A stretch of 64,000 nt of DNA from Candidatus Dormiibacterota bacterium (GCA_035544955.1 DASZZN010000045.1:1-64000), one strand, 5' to 3'. Positions 8,323 through 16,714 are shown, numbered from the stretch's first letter. Notes: generated from the sequence alone by a model not told the origin. Numbers and translations: made by a program.

Positions 8323-8994
8323 ATGAATGGCCATATCGCGCTGCTCGGCGACTCGATCCTGGACAACGGCGCCTACACGGAGGGCGGCCCGGACGTCGTT
8401 ACCCATCTGCGCGCCATGCTGCCGGCCGCATGGCGGGCAACGCTCCTGGCACTGGACGGAAGCCTCATTGGGGACCTGGAGGACCAGCTCTCCGACGTGC
8501 CTCCCGACACCACTCACGTCGTTGTCTCCATCGGCGGAAACAACGTCGCTATGAACTTCGATATCTTGAGGCTCCGTGTTCGCTCAGAGCCCGAGGCGCT
8601 GATGACGCTTGGCTACCGGGTCGCGGTCTTCGAAAGCGCCTATCGAGTGGCGATCAATCGCGTTCTGAGCCTCGGCAAGGAAATGGCGGTCTGCACGATC
8701 TACAACGCCAGCCTTGATACGGACGCAGGGGCGGAGGCCCTGGGATTGAGCACCGAGGACGCCGCCGCGGCGCTCGTCATGCTAACAACCTTCAATGACG
8801 TCATCCTCAGGGTAGCGTTGGAGGCAAAGCTTCGGGTAATCGAGCTGCGACTGGTCTGCACCGGGCCGGCGGACTACGCCAACACCATCGAGCCATCGGT
8901 CCAGGGCGGTGAAAAGATCGCCCGGGCCATCATCCGTTCGTTCGGCCTGCCAAGCCAACCGCCGATCCCAGCCGGGTCTATTTCTGATATTTAG
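8323..8994 (+). CDS. SGNH/GDSL-type hydrolase
   Basis: 223 residues from ATG 8323. Block I with the nucleophile Ser is LLGDSILDNG, followed by the block III motif SIGGNN (oxyanion Asn). At the C-terminus, where the usual catalytic D-x-x-H sits, the sequence reads TIEPSVQGGEKIA; the standard DxxHP motif is not obvious, so the active site may be altered. No signal peptide, so it is probably a cytoplasmic esterase-like enzyme. It converges with the sdhB gene, the two overlapping by 4 bp at 8991-8994. Confidence 0.75.
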   Translation: MNGHIALLGDSILDNGAYTEGGPDVVTHLRAMLPAAWRATLLALDGSLIGDLEDQLSDVPPDTTHVVVSIGGNNVAMNFDILRLRVRSEPEALMTLGYRVAVFESAYRVAINRVLSLGKEMAVCTIYNASLDTDAGAEALGLSTEDAAAALVMLTTFNDVILRVALEAKLRVIELRLVCTGPADYANTIEPSVQGGEKIARAIIRSFGLPSQPPIPAGSISDI

Positions 8995-10079
8995 CCGCCG
9001 TGCTGCGCCGCGTGGTCCTCGGTGATGTACTGCTCGACGAGCTTGGCGCCGATCCCGACGTCGTCAAGCGGCCCGTAGTTGTTCGAGACGTCGGACAGCC
9101 GCACGACCTTGGGCCCGTCCCAGTGCTGGACCTTCCCAGTCATGTGGAGCACCCAGACATCGAGCTTGCCGTCAGGTAGGACGCTGCCAACGCGTGCCAG
9201 CCGGTGACCGCGGGTTTTGAGCCGCACAACGTCCTTGACGCTGAACCGCTGCGGCCCGGTCGACGAACCGTCTTTTGCCTCCACCAGGTCAGCTGTCGAC
9301 GGCGCACCCGAAAAGGGGTTGATCTTGCGCGCGATCCGCACCAGCGGATCGTACACGTCGGTTGCGGTGCGCTCTTTCAGCGGAATGATGGCGTTATCCG
9401 TGATCTTGATGTGTTCGGGGCAGACCTCCTGGCAGCACTTGGTGATGTTGCACATGCCAATACCCGCCTTGCCATGGAGCAGGCCGGTGCGCTTGCGCGT
9501 GTCCAGCGGATGCATCTCGAGCGCGGCGATGCGCACCATGTAGCGCGGCCCGTAGTACGCCGACTTATCGTCGTGGTTGCGCAACACGTGGCATACGTCC
9601 TGGCAGAGGAAGCACTCGATGCACTTGCGGTACTCGTAGACGCGCTCCGTGTCCTCGGGCAGCATGTGGTAGGGGACCGGCTCGCTCGGCGGCGGCGTGA
9701 ACCCCGGGATCTGTTTGTTGACCTCGTAGTTCCACGACACGTCGGTGACCAGGTCTTTGATCAACGGGAACGCCCGCATCGGCCCGACGTGGATTTCCTG
9801 ACCGACAAACTCGTCGACCCGCGTCTTGCACATCAGGCGCGGACGTCCGTTGATCTCGGCACTGCACGAGCCGCACTTGGCAGCCTTGCAGTTCCACCGG
9901 CAGGCGAGGTCGTTCGCAAAATGGGCCTGTATGTAATGCACCGCGTCGAGCACAACCATGCCTTCGAGCGATGGAACCTCGAAGCGCTGTTCCTGGCCGC
10001 CCTCGGTGTCCCCGCGGAAGACCTGGAGGACAATCGAGCCGTTGGCCCCGCTCTCTCTAGCCGACGTGGCGCTACTCAT
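8991..10079 (-). CDS. sdhB: Succinate dehydrogenase/fumarate reductase iron-sulfur subunit with C-terminal extension
   Basis: 362 residues, against about 240-260 for the family. The [2Fe-2S] ligands are in CRWNCKAAKCGSC plus a later Cys (LMCKTRV). The other two clusters are bound by CIECFLCQDVCHV and CNITKCCQEVCPE. The subunit passes electrons from the flavoprotein to quinone. About 104 extra residues follow residue ~258, with no further Cys cluster. The start ATG overlaps the sdhA stop (ATGA, 10076-10079). Gene order (membrane subunit, flavoprotein, FeS) matches mycobacterial Sdh1. Confidence 0.9.
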   Translation of the reverse strand: MSSATSARESGANGSIVLQVFRGDTEGGQEQRFEVPSLEGMVVLDAVHYIQAHFANDLACRWNCKAAKCGSCSAEINGRPRLMCKTRVDEFVGQEIHVGPMRAFPLIKDLVTDVSWNYEVNKQIPGFTPPPSEPVPYHMLPEDTERVYEYRKCIECFLCQDVCHVLRNHDDKSAYYGPRYMVRIAALEMHPLDTRKRTGLLHGKAGIGMCNITKCCQEVCPEHIKITDNAIIPLKERTATDVYDPLVRIARKINPFSGAPSTADLVEAKDGSSTGPQRFSVKDVVRLKTRGHRLARVGSVLPDGKLDVWVLHMTGKVQHWDGPKVVRLSDVSNNYGPLDDVGIGAKLVEQYITEDHAAQHGG

Positions 10080-11848
10080 TTGCGGACTGGTTGCGGCTTG
10101 GGTGGCCGTGGCGCGGGCGGCTGTGACGCAGACGTACTGTCGGCGAACAGCCGGGCCAGCTCGGGCGGCATCCCGGGCACCGGCCGCGTCTTGAGCTTGA
10201 CCCGCCCGCCGTCGCTGTAGGCAACAAAGTTCAGGCGACCCAGCGCCGGATCTTTCTCCAGGTAGTCGAGCCTCCAGTGCGCACCGCGGCTCTCCCGGCG
10301 CTCGATCGCCGCGCGCACGATCGCCTCGGCGATCGTCAGCATGAATCGCAGATCCCGGGCCGTGTGCCAACCAGGGTTGTATTTGCGCGACCCAGGAACG
10401 TGGATGCGGGCCGCCCGCTGGCGCAACTCCAGGATCTGGTCAAGGCAGGTCTTGAGGGATTTCTCTTCACGGGCCAGGCCGGCGCCCTCCTGCATTGCCT
10501 GCTGAAGCTCCTGTTGCAGGAGGTAGGGATTCTCTTTGCCGGCGCCGACCAGCGGCAACAGCAAAAGTTGCTGCTCGTCTAAGACCTGGCGCTCGTCGAT
10601 CGTGCCGAGCCGGACGTCGCGCTGGTAGGCGGCCGACGCGGCGCCGGCGCGGCGTCCGAAGACGAGCAGATCAGACAGGGAGTTCCCGCCCAGTCGGTTC
10701 GCGCCGTGCAACCCGGCGGCAGCCTCACCAGCCGCATAGAGCCCGGGAAGCGTGGACGCCCCGGTCTCGGCGTCGACGCGCAGCCCGCCCATCGCGTAGT
10801 GGATGGTCGGCGCGACTTCCATCGGCGCTTTCGTGATATCGACATCGGCCAGCCGAAGAAACTGCTCGTACATCGACGGCAGCTTTTTCTTGATCTTTTC
10901 CGGGCCGAGGTGGCGGACATCCAGGTACGCGCCACCGTGTTCCGTGCCGCGGCCCGCCTGGACCTCTTTGTAAATGGCCCGCGCCACCACGTCGCGCGAG
11001 GAGAGCTCTTTCTTCTTGGGGTCCACCTCCAGCATGAAGCGCTTGCCCTCGCGGTTCGTCAAATAGCCACCCTCGCCGCGAACGGCCTCGGTGACCAGGA
11101 TGCCGCGCACCCCGGGCGGCCAGACCATGCCGGTGGGATGGAACTGGACCATCTCGGGATCGAGGACCTCAGCGCCGGCGTCGAAGCCCATGCCGACGCC
11201 GTCGCCGGTGCCCTCCCAGGAATTCGACGTGACCTTGTAGAGTCGGCCCCAGCCGCCCGTGGCGATGATCACGGCCTTGGCGCGGAAGGCGACGAAGGTG
11301 CCGTCGATCCGGTTGTAGCCGAAGGCGCCGATCACGCGATCGCCGTCTTTGAGCAACCTGGTCAGCGTGACCTCCATGTGTACCTCGATGCCGAGCTGGA
11401 CGATGCGGTCCTGGAGACTGCGGATCATTTCCAGGCCGGTACGATCGCCGACATGGCACAGCCGCCGATACGTATGGGCGCCGAAGGCGCGCTGCAGGAT
11501 GCGGCCGTCGGGAGTCCGGTCGAAGATCGCGCCGTAGGTCTCGAGCTCGTAGACGCGGTCCGGCGACTCGCGGGCATGAAGCTCCGCCATCCGCCAGTTG
11601 TTGATCATCTGGCCGCCCCGCATGGTGTCCTGGAAATGGACCTCCCAGTTGTCTTCCGGGTCGACGTTGCCCAGGGCCGCGGCGATGCCGCCCTCAGCCA
11701 TGACGGTGTGTGCCTTGCCGAGCAGCGACTTGCAGACCACGTCGACGCGAGCACCCGTGGCCGCTGCCTCGATCGCGGCGCGCATCCCGGCGCCACCGGC
11801 GCCAATCACCAAGACGTCCGTCGTCAGCGTCTGGTAGGGCTCGCTCAG
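10076..11848 (-). CDS. sdhA: Succinate dehydrogenase/fumarate reductase flavoprotein subunit (probable CTG start)
   Basis: About 590 residues. It has the dinucleotide motif VIGAGGAGMRAA, the FAD-linking His region KAHTVMAEGGIAAALGN, the active-site blocks VQFHPTGM and HYAMGGLRVD, and GANRLGGNSLSDLLVFG. No ATG, GTG or TTG lies between the upstream stop and the FAD motif in this frame. The most likely start is CTG at 11848, overlapping the cytochrome stop as CTGA, with AAGG 8 nt upstream as ribosome-binding site. It catalyses succinate/fumarate interconversion at the membrane. Family assignment is firm; the start is inferred. Confidence 0.9.
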   Translation of the reverse strand: MSEPYQTLTTDVLVIGAGGAGMRAAIEAAATGARVDVVCKSLLGKAHTVMAEGGIAAALGNVDPEDNWEVHFQDTMRGGQMINNWRMAELHARESPDRVYELETYGAIFDRTPDGRILQRAFGAHTYRRLCHVGDRTGLEMIRSLQDRIVQLGIEVHMEVTLTRLLKDGDRVIGAFGYNRIDGTFVAFRAKAVIIATGGWGRLYKVTSNSWEGTGDGVGMGFDAGAEVLDPEMVQFHPTGMVWPPGVRGILVTEAVRGEGGYLTNREGKRFMLEVDPKKKELSSRDVVARAIYKEVQAGRGTEHGGAYLDVRHLGPEKIKKKLPSMYEQFLRLADVDITKAPMEVAPTIHYAMGGLRVDAETGASTLPGLYAAGEAAAGLHGANRLGGNSLSDLLVFGRRAGAASAAYQRDVRLGTIDERQVLDEQQLLLLPLVGAGKENPYLLQQELQQAMQEGAGLAREEKSLKTCLDQILELRQRAARIHVPGSRKYNPGWHTARDLRFMLTIAEAIVRAAIERRESRGAHWRLDYLEKDPALGRLNFVAYSDGGRVKLKTRPVPGMPPELARLFADSTSASQPPAPRPPKPQPVRK

Positions 11849-12615
11849 AAGATCACCCTTGGTTCGTGGATCACCCCGGCCATCAAAAGCCGGATATAGA
11901 CGTCCGTCAGTGCGACAGAGAACATGCTGTACCAGGCCCACGCCCCGTGTTGCGGGTTCGCGCGGTTGAGCAGCATCACGAGCCGATGCCAGAGCCGTCC
12001 GGCGCGCGCTCGCGAGAAGCGATCGATGCGGCCGCCCATCATATATCGAAACGAATGGCAGGTCAGGCTGTACAGGCTCAGCAGGATGACGTTGACCAGC
12101 ATCACGACGGAGCCCAGGCCCAAGAAGAAGTGGCCGCGGAACGTAAACGCGCGGACGACGTCGATCCACAGAAAGAACAGCACGATGAGGCTGAGGAGCA
12201 GAAAGTACCGGTGATAGTTGTTGAGAACCCACGGAAATCGCGTCTCACCGTGGTAGCGGCCGCGCTTCAACTCCTGGATGGCGCAGGCGGGTGGATCCCA
12301 GAAAAAGGACCGGAAGTACGCCTTTCGATAGTAATAGCAGCTGCCCCGCAGGCCCAGCGGGATCACGGCCAGGAACGGGATCAGGATGCCGATGATCGGG
12401 ACTTTGATCAGACCGAAGCCGAGCCAGGTCGAAAAGAACGGTGAAAGATACGGATCGTAGGAAACAACCGTCCCGGAGAAGACGGACCAGGTGGCGTAGA
12501 TGACGAAGGCGCTATAGCAGACGACCGTGAGAGCCGGCTCGATCCACCAGGCCCGGCCCGGTGATGCCTCCTTGGCCGATGCCGGCCGCGGAGGAACGAC
12601 AGCTTCAACGGCCAC
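11845..12615 (-). CDS. sdhC: Succinate dehydrogenase membrane-anchor subunit, Sdh1 (Rv0249c-like) type
   Basis: 256 residues with about five or six membrane segments (for example ALTVVCYSAFVIYATW, YFLLLSLIVLFFLWIDVV, LGSVVMLVNVILLSLYSLTCHSFRYMMGG). It precedes the flavoprotein and FeS genes exactly as in the mycobacterial Sdh1 operon. Several His (NNYHRYF, TCHSFR) could ligate haem or support quinone binding. GTG start at 12615, with TAAAAT (12622-12627 on the minus strand) 6 nt upstream, so the operon mRNA is predicted to be leaderless. Confidence 0.85.
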   Translation of the reverse strand: MAVEAVVPPRPASAKEASPGRAWWIEPALTVVCYSAFVIYATWSVFSGTVVSYDPYLSPFFSTWLGFGLIKVPIIGILIPFLAVIPLGLRGSCYYYRKAYFRSFFWDPPACAIQELKRGRYHGETRFPWVLNNYHRYFLLLSLIVLFFLWIDVVRAFTFRGHFFLGLGSVVMLVNVILLSLYSLTCHSFRYMMGGRIDRFSRARAGRLWHRLVMLLNRANPQHGAWAWYSMFSVALTDVYIRLLMAGVIHEPRVIF

Positions 12616-12621
12616 GCCACA

Positions 12622-12627
12622 ATTTTA
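12622..12627 (-). promoter_or_regulatory. -10 box (TAAAAT) of the sdh operon; predicted leaderless
   Basis: TAAAAT read on the minus strand ends 6 nt before the GTG of the membrane-anchor gene. No good -35 hexamer is visible at 17 or 18 bp. Confidence 0.5.
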
Positions 12628-12655
12628 GTGTTCGGTCAGATCGCGGCCTGGGGCG

Positions 12656-13732
12656 TCAGTCAGAGTTCGCGCTGCGCCGCCCGAGCAGGACGCCCACGAC
12701 GGAGGCGACGACAGCCAGTCCGAGCGCCGCCCGAGCCGGAATGCCACGCCGGCCATTGGGAGCCCCGCCGTTGCGCGCCACGCCATCTCGCTCCACGTCC
12801 GGCTTGCCGCCGGCCCACGTCTTGCGCTCGCCTTCAGGCCCCGACTCGGGTGCGGCGACGGCATGGGCATCTTTGCCGGGCAGGTCGATCGGCACCGGGT
12901 AAATGACGCTGTTGACTTCGACCCCGATCATCGTGATCAATCCAAGAAGGAAAAAGAATGTCATCAAGACGAAGAACAGGCCGAACGTCTTGCCGTACTG
13001 GTTGATGCGGTTGTTCAACGAGATGTAGAGCGGGAACAGCAACGTGATCAGCTCAAACAGGACGCCGGCGACCAGCGCGCCGGGGATGATTTTGCGGAAC
13101 TCTAGCTTGCGGTTCGGAATGACGTAATACATGCTGCCGAACAGGAGAAAGCCCGCGGTGATCCCAACCAGCACCTGTAGGATGAAGGCTGCCGCCCCCG
13201 AGTACAGGAATTCTGGGAGGCCGGGGATGTGCTTGAGGGCCGGCAGAAGGGCGGAGGTCGCTACGGCAATGCCCACGAGGACCGTGAACAGGAAAACCAT
13301 GCCAAAGGCAATCAGCCGCTGTGGAATGAAATCCCGAGGCTTGGTGTGGTAGATCACGGCGAAGGCCTGTTCCATGGCGCCGAACAACGCCGAGCCGCCC
13401 CAGAGCAAACCGACCAGGCCGATGATGAACAAGACGCCACTCTGGCTCTTCACGCCGCTGACGGCCTTCAGCAGCTCGGTCGTGTCGCCCGGAATCGCCG
13501 TAAAGATCGTCTTGTAAACGGCATTGTTCGCCTCACCAAAGAGCCGAAGAGCAATGCCGAGAAGGGATGAGGCGAATACCACGATCGGGAACATGGCAAA
13601 GAGCGCATTCCAGGCGATCAGCGCCGCCCAGTTTGGCGCCTGGTCCTCGAGGAACTTGCGGATGACGCGCCCCGGCACGCTGTCCATCAGCCGCCCCATG
13701 CCGTCGATTCTACCTGACATCGGTTCTATCAA
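12656..13732 (-). CDS. YihY/BrkB-family inner membrane protein
   Basis: 358 residues with six membrane segments in the YihY core: NWAALIAWNALFAMFPIVVF, then GLVGLLWGGSALFGAMEQAF, a long RxFIPQRL loop and YYVIPNRKLEFRKIIPGALVAG. A charged stretch (about 280-335) and one final hydrophobic segment (AALGLAVVASVVGVLLG) follow, an addition beyond the usual ~280-300 residues. Biochemical role unknown; the older name ribonuclease BN for this family is a misassignment. The first codon is TTG at 13732; ATG 13720 (MSGRID) is also possible. Confidence 0.85.
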   Translation of the reverse strand: MIEPMSGRIDGMGRLMDSVPGRVIRKFLEDQAPNWAALIAWNALFAMFPIVVFASSLLGIALRLFGEANNAVYKTIFTAIPGDTTELLKAVSGVKSQSGVLFIIGLVGLLWGGSALFGAMEQAFAVIYHTKPRDFIPQRLIAFGMVFLFTVLVGIAVATSALLPALKHIPGLPEFLYSGAAAFILQVLVGITAGFLLFGSMYYVIPNRKLEFRKIIPGALVAGVLFELITLLFPLYISLNNRINQYGKTFGLFFVLMTFFFLLGLITMIGVEVNSVIYPVPIDLPGKDAHAVAAPESGPEGERKTWAGGKPDVERDGVARNGGAPNGRRGIPARAALGLAVVASVVGVLLGRRSANSD

Positions 13733-13736
13733 CTAA

Positions 13737-14423
13737 ATGGCAACCGCGCCGGCCGAAGTCGAGGCTCAGAAGCAAGCCGCCGCCGAGCGCGCCCTCGAGC
13801 TGGTCAAGCCGGGCACGATCGTTGGGTTGGGGACCGGGAGCACGGCTCGCTACTTCATCGCGGAACTGGCCCGGAACGTGCGAAGCGGCCTCAAGGTCCG
13901 GGCGGTCGCGACGTCGGCAGAGAGCCGGGCCCTGGCCGAGGCCGGCGGGATCCCGATCACCGATAGATTCGACGGGTCGCTCGACCTTGCCATTGACGGT
14001 GCCGACGAGATCGACCCGGCGGTCAACTGCGTCAAGGGGCGAGGCGGGGCCTTGCTTCGAGAGAAGGTCGTCGCCCACGCCAGCCGGCGCTTCGTCCTGA
14101 TCGCCGACGAGGGCAAGCTGGTCGGCCGGCTGGGGCGTGGTCCGGTCCCGATCGAGGTGCTGCCCTTCCTGTGGGAGGCGACCAGCCGCTCGATCGAGTC
14201 CCTTGGCGGGAGGCCCGAGCTCCGGATGGCGGCCGGCGGGCCCTTCAAGACCGACAACGGCAACCTGGTTCTCGATACCGGCTTCGGGGCCGTCGACGCC
14301 GCACTTGGCGTTGCCCTCCACGAGATCCCCGGCGTCATCGAACACGGGCTCTTCTTTGGCATGGCCCGCGCCGCCATCATCGGGTCGGGGACGGGGATCC
14401 GAATTCTCGGCGAGCTGCCCTGA
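13737..14423 (+). CDS. rpiA: Ribose-5-phosphate isomerase A
   Basis: 228 residues. The family signatures are all present: IVGLGTGSTARYF (phosphate-binding), LAIDGADEIDP, KGRGGALLREK (catalytic Glu and Lys) and GGPFKTDNGN. It interconverts ribose 5-phosphate and ribulose 5-phosphate in the pentose phosphate pathway. The ATG lies 4 bp from the divergent YihY start at 13732, so the two promoters must overlap with the coding regions. A short unknown gene follows 25 bp downstream. Confidence 0.95.
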   Translation: MATAPAEVEAQKQAAAERALELVKPGTIVGLGTGSTARYFIAELARNVRSGLKVRAVATSAESRALAEAGGIPITDRFDGSLDLAIDGADEIDPAVNCVKGRGGALLREKVVAHASRRFVLIADEGKLVGRLGRGPVPIEVLPFLWEATSRSIESLGGRPELRMAAGGPFKTDNGNLVLDTGFGAVDAALGVALHEIPGVIEHGLFFGMARAAIIGSGTGIRILGELP

Positions 14424-14448
14424 GCTTGCCCTATGCTTAGTCGCTGAG

Positions 14449-14631
14449 ATGCCGTTCGAATACAAGGTCGTCAACACCGTCGAGGAAGCCAACCAGCTGT
14501 CCGACGACGGTTTCGAGCTCTTTACCATCCTGCCGCCGGGGCCCAGCGGCGGCGCGGACCGTCTCTACCTGCGCCGGGAGAAGCGTCGCGGACAGACGCC
14601 GGGGTTTTCCCGAGAGTCCAAATCCGACTAG
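14449..14631 (+). CDS. Small protein of unknown function (60 aa)
   Basis: 60 residues, MPFEYKVVNTVEEANQLSDDGFELF at the start, with a basic tail (RREKRRGQTPGF). The EYKVV...L..DGFEL.. pattern resembles DUF4177-like small proteins, in which a strand is followed by a helix around a 'gwelv' motif, but I cannot confirm the family. TATGCT at 14432-14437 lies 11 nt upstream, so it may have its own promoter, inside the end of rpiA's downstream region. Coding is supported by sensible composition and codon use. Confidence 0.6.
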   Translation: MPFEYKVVNTVEEANQLSDDGFELFTILPPGPSGGADRLYLRREKRRGQTPGFSRESKSD

Positions 14632-14644
14632 GGCGAAGACCCGA

Positions 14645-14673
14645 TTGACGGACTTTTGGCGAGAACTTATACT
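14645..14673 (+). promoter_or_regulatory. Strong sigma-70-type promoter
   Basis: TTGACG (14645-14650), a 17-bp spacer, and TATACT (14668-14673). This is one of the best-matched promoters in the window. Transcription would begin near 14680, about 110 nt before the GTG at 14792, and the hairpin at 14699-14719 would lie in the leader. Confidence 0.75.
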
Positions 14674-14698
14674 GACGTAGTCTGGATTCCGGCAAATG

Positions 14699-14719
14699 GA
14701 GGGCGGAATTTCCGCCCTC
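14699..14719 (+). terminator. Terminator-like hairpin in the leader between promoter and gene
   Basis: An inverted repeat GAGGGCGG/CCGCCCTC closes on AATTT and is followed by a T-rich stretch (GTTGTGTTTATT). It could end rpiA transcription. Because a strong promoter begins just upstream, it could also attenuate the next gene or protect its mRNA 5' end. Confidence 0.6.
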
Positions 14720-14791
14720 GTTGTGTTTATTGGCGTCTGGGACAGGGTAGGAAGTGGCGGGCCCGACGGTGGGCGTTCACAGGAGTTGCCA

Positions 14792-15202
14792 GTGATTCAG
14801 GAAATGACAATGTCGACCCAGGCGACGGCCTACGAATCGGCCGTCCGCGACATGACGCAGGCCGCCGCCGAGGCGGAGCTGACGCATGCGCCCGTTCGGC
14901 TCGCCTACTGGCGGATCGCTGCGATGGACACCCTGCTCGACCGGCTGGAGGAGCTTCGGCTGGCGGGCGAGCGCGCCCTCCCGGAAGACATCCGTGATCT
15001 CGTGGTCGCCTACGCCGCGCGTCACGACGCGGAGCTGGCGGATCGGGTCCAGCGGATCAATCCGGACGACCTCAACGCCGTCCACGACGCCGTCTTCGAG
15101 GCGCAGGGTCGCGTCATGCTCGAGCTCGCCCAGCTGCGCCGGGTGCCCAACTGGCAGGATCTCGACCTGACCCTCGCGCCGGGCGACGACGAAGCCGCCT
15201 AG
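14792..15202 (+). CDS. Hypothetical protein (136 aa)
   Basis: 136 residues from GTG 14792, preceded by AGGAG with 6-nt spacing (14781-14785). The protein is soluble, largely helical and acidic, with a block reading RLAYWRIAAMDTLLDRLEEL and a C-terminus rich in Asp/Glu. I do not recognise the family. It begins an apparent operon with the DUF971 gene and is driven by the strong promoter at 14645-14673. Confidence 0.7.
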   Translation: MIQEMTMSTQATAYESAVRDMTQAAAEAELTHAPVRLAYWRIAAMDTLLDRLEELRLAGERALPEDIRDLVVAYAARHDAELADRVQRINPDDLNAVHDAVFEAQGRVMLELAQLRRVPNWQDLDLTLAPGDDEAA

Positions 15203-15248
15203 CGCGAACCCGGTCGACGCCGCCGATCGCGAGCGGCCGCTCGACATC

Positions 15249-15560
15249 CTGGCCGACCGCGCGCGACGGCTGCTGACGATTCAGTGGGCCGACGGCCACC
15301 AGTCCGCGTATGAGTTCGAGCTCCTTCGCTGGAACTGTCCGTGCGCCGAATGCGCGGGAGAAATGGGCATGCCCGGGAAGCTGGCCAGCACCAAGGACCT
15401 CCACGACGACCAGATCGACCTCGATCAGATGGAGCCCGTTGGTCTCTTCGGCGTACGGCCATATTGGAAGGATGGCCACAATACCGGGATCTACGGGCTC
15501 AGCTTCCTCCGGGCCATCTGCCCCTGCGACGAGTGCGCCGCGGCGCGAGCCGCCCGCTAA
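15249..15560 (+). CDS. DUF971 domain protein (start uncertain)
   Basis: About 103 residues. The core matches DUF971: RRLLTIQWADGHQS, WNCPCAECAGE, DQIDLDQMEPVG, YWKDGHNTGIYGLSFLR and a final CPCDEC. The paired CPC motifs could bind metal; relatives are found alone or fused to iron-sulfur or hydroxylase proteins. The frame is open from 15171 but has no ATG, GTG or TTG before the conserved core. CTG at 15249 is the best available start, and ATG 15363 would cut the domain in half. It follows the 136-aa gene and converges on trxA. Confidence 0.7.
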   Translation: MADRARRLLTIQWADGHQSAYEFELLRWNCPCAECAGEMGMPGKLASTKDLHDDQIDLDQMEPVGLFGVRPYWKDGHNTGIYGLSFLRAICPCDECAAARAAR

Positions 15561-15563
15561 ATG

Positions 15564-15908
15564 TCAGGCCGGGGTTACGGGCTTCGCGGCGCCGTTGAGG
15601 CCTAGATCGGCCTCGAGCGCTGCCTTGGGCTTGTAGCCCACCACCTGCTCGGCGAGCTTGCCGTTACGGAACATTGCGACGTACGGAATGCCGCGCACGC
15701 GATACCGCTCAGCTAGCGCCGGCTCCTCGTCGACGTTGACTTTGGCGATCTTGACGTCCGTGTGCTCGAGGGCAAGCTGCTCCAGGACCGGCGACAGCAT
15801 CTTGCACGGACCGCACCAATCGGCGTAAAAGTCCACGATTACGGGCTGCTCCGAGAGGATGACCTGCTCTTCGAACGTAGCGGTCGTTACTTGAACTGCT
15901 TTACTCAT
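15564..15908 (-). CDS. trxA: Thioredoxin
   Basis: 114 residues with the redox site WCGPCK, the preceding VIVDFYADWCGPC strand and the cis-Pro region RGIPYVAMF. It reduces disulfides in cytoplasmic proteins. The ATG at 15908 is preceded by AAGGGAGA as ribosome-binding site, so this gene has a normal leader, unlike many neighbours. Confidence 0.95.
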   Translation of the reverse strand: MSKAVQVTTATFEEQVILSEQPVIVDFYADWCGPCKMLSPVLEQLALEHTDVKIAKVNVDEEPALAERYRVRGIPYVAMFRNGKLAEQVVGYKPKAALEADLGLNGAAKPVTPA

Positions 15909-16009
15909 GACTCTCCCTTTCTTGGACGAATTGCATCAAGAGTAACTCAGATTCGGCCTCGGAAATTCCCCCAGCGTAACGTTCCCGGCCGCGGAGGCTG
16001 TCCCGCCCC

Positions 16010-16714
16010 TTAGTTCGAAAAGACCTCGACGACCATGATTTTCGCGCCGTTGCTGGCGACGCCGATGCCGATCCGATGGTAGGCAGCCTTGAGGATGTTC
16101 GCCCGGTGGTCGGGCGAGTTCATGAACATCGTGTTGATTGCGGCCATCGACGGGTCGGTCGACCAGGCGATGTTCTCCCCGGTGGCGCTGTAGGGGATGC
16201 CCCACAGATGCATCAGCTGGACGAAGGCCAGCTGGCCCGTGGACGGGTCGTAATGCGAAAAGTAGTTCCGATTGAGCATGTCCTGGGCCCGGTACTGGGC
16301 GACTCGCGCCAGGGAGGCACTGTAGGCCAGGGGGGCCACACCATTGGCGGCTCGGTCCTGGTTGACGAGGCTCATCTGGACCCCCGCCGCGCCGCCTACG
16401 CCCGAAACCGGTGGCGCCGGGGGTCGGGGGGGAGCCGGATGGTAGACCGGGGCCGGCTGGGCGGCGACGGGTGCCGCGGCAGGCGCTGCCGGTGGCGGCG
16501 TCGGGGCTGGCGTTGGAGGGGGCAACCGGAGGGCGAGCTGGCCGAGGCGGTTCACTCCCACCTGGAGCGCTCCGGGGGGGCGGACCAGGTGGCTCACCGC
16601 GAGCGTGCGAGACGCGAGGGGGCGCGAGGGTGGGTTACCGAGAATACTGATGGTGGCGATCGCCAGAAGGGGGGCGCCGGCGATCAGGACGACTCTCGTA
16701 ACGGAGCGTGACAA
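16010..16714 (-). CDS. Secreted or anchored CAP/SCP-domain protein
   Basis: 234 residues from TTG 16714, which has AAGGGGGA 7 nt upstream. An N-terminal hydrophobic segment (VVLIAGAPLLAIATISIL) is followed by a Pro/Ala-rich linker and a C-terminal CAP (SCP/PR1, YkwD-like) domain: LVNQDRAANGVAPLAYS, YFSHYDPST, GENIAWS and SPDHRANIL. Such proteins are extracellular; the function of bacterial members is largely unknown. An upstream in-frame ATG at 16774 adds 20 residues and would lie over the ribosome-binding site. Confidence 0.87.
   Translation of the reverse strand: MSRSVTRVVLIAGAPLLAIATISILGNPPSRPLASRTLAVSHLVRPPGALQVGVNRLGQLALRLPPPTPAPTPPPAAPAAAPVAAQPAPVYHPAPPRPPAPPVSGVGGAAGVQMSLVNQDRAANGVAPLAYSASLARVAQYRAQDMLNRNYFSHYDPSTGQLAFVQLMHLWGIPYSATGENIAWSTDPSMAAINTMFMNSPDHRANILKAAYHRIGIGVASNGAKIMVVEVFSN

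Noticed and set aside
9204-11899. Long plus-strand frames of 338 and 397 residues over sdhB and sdhA
   Set aside because: They lie opposite genes with complete cluster and flavin motifs and look like codon-bias shadows.
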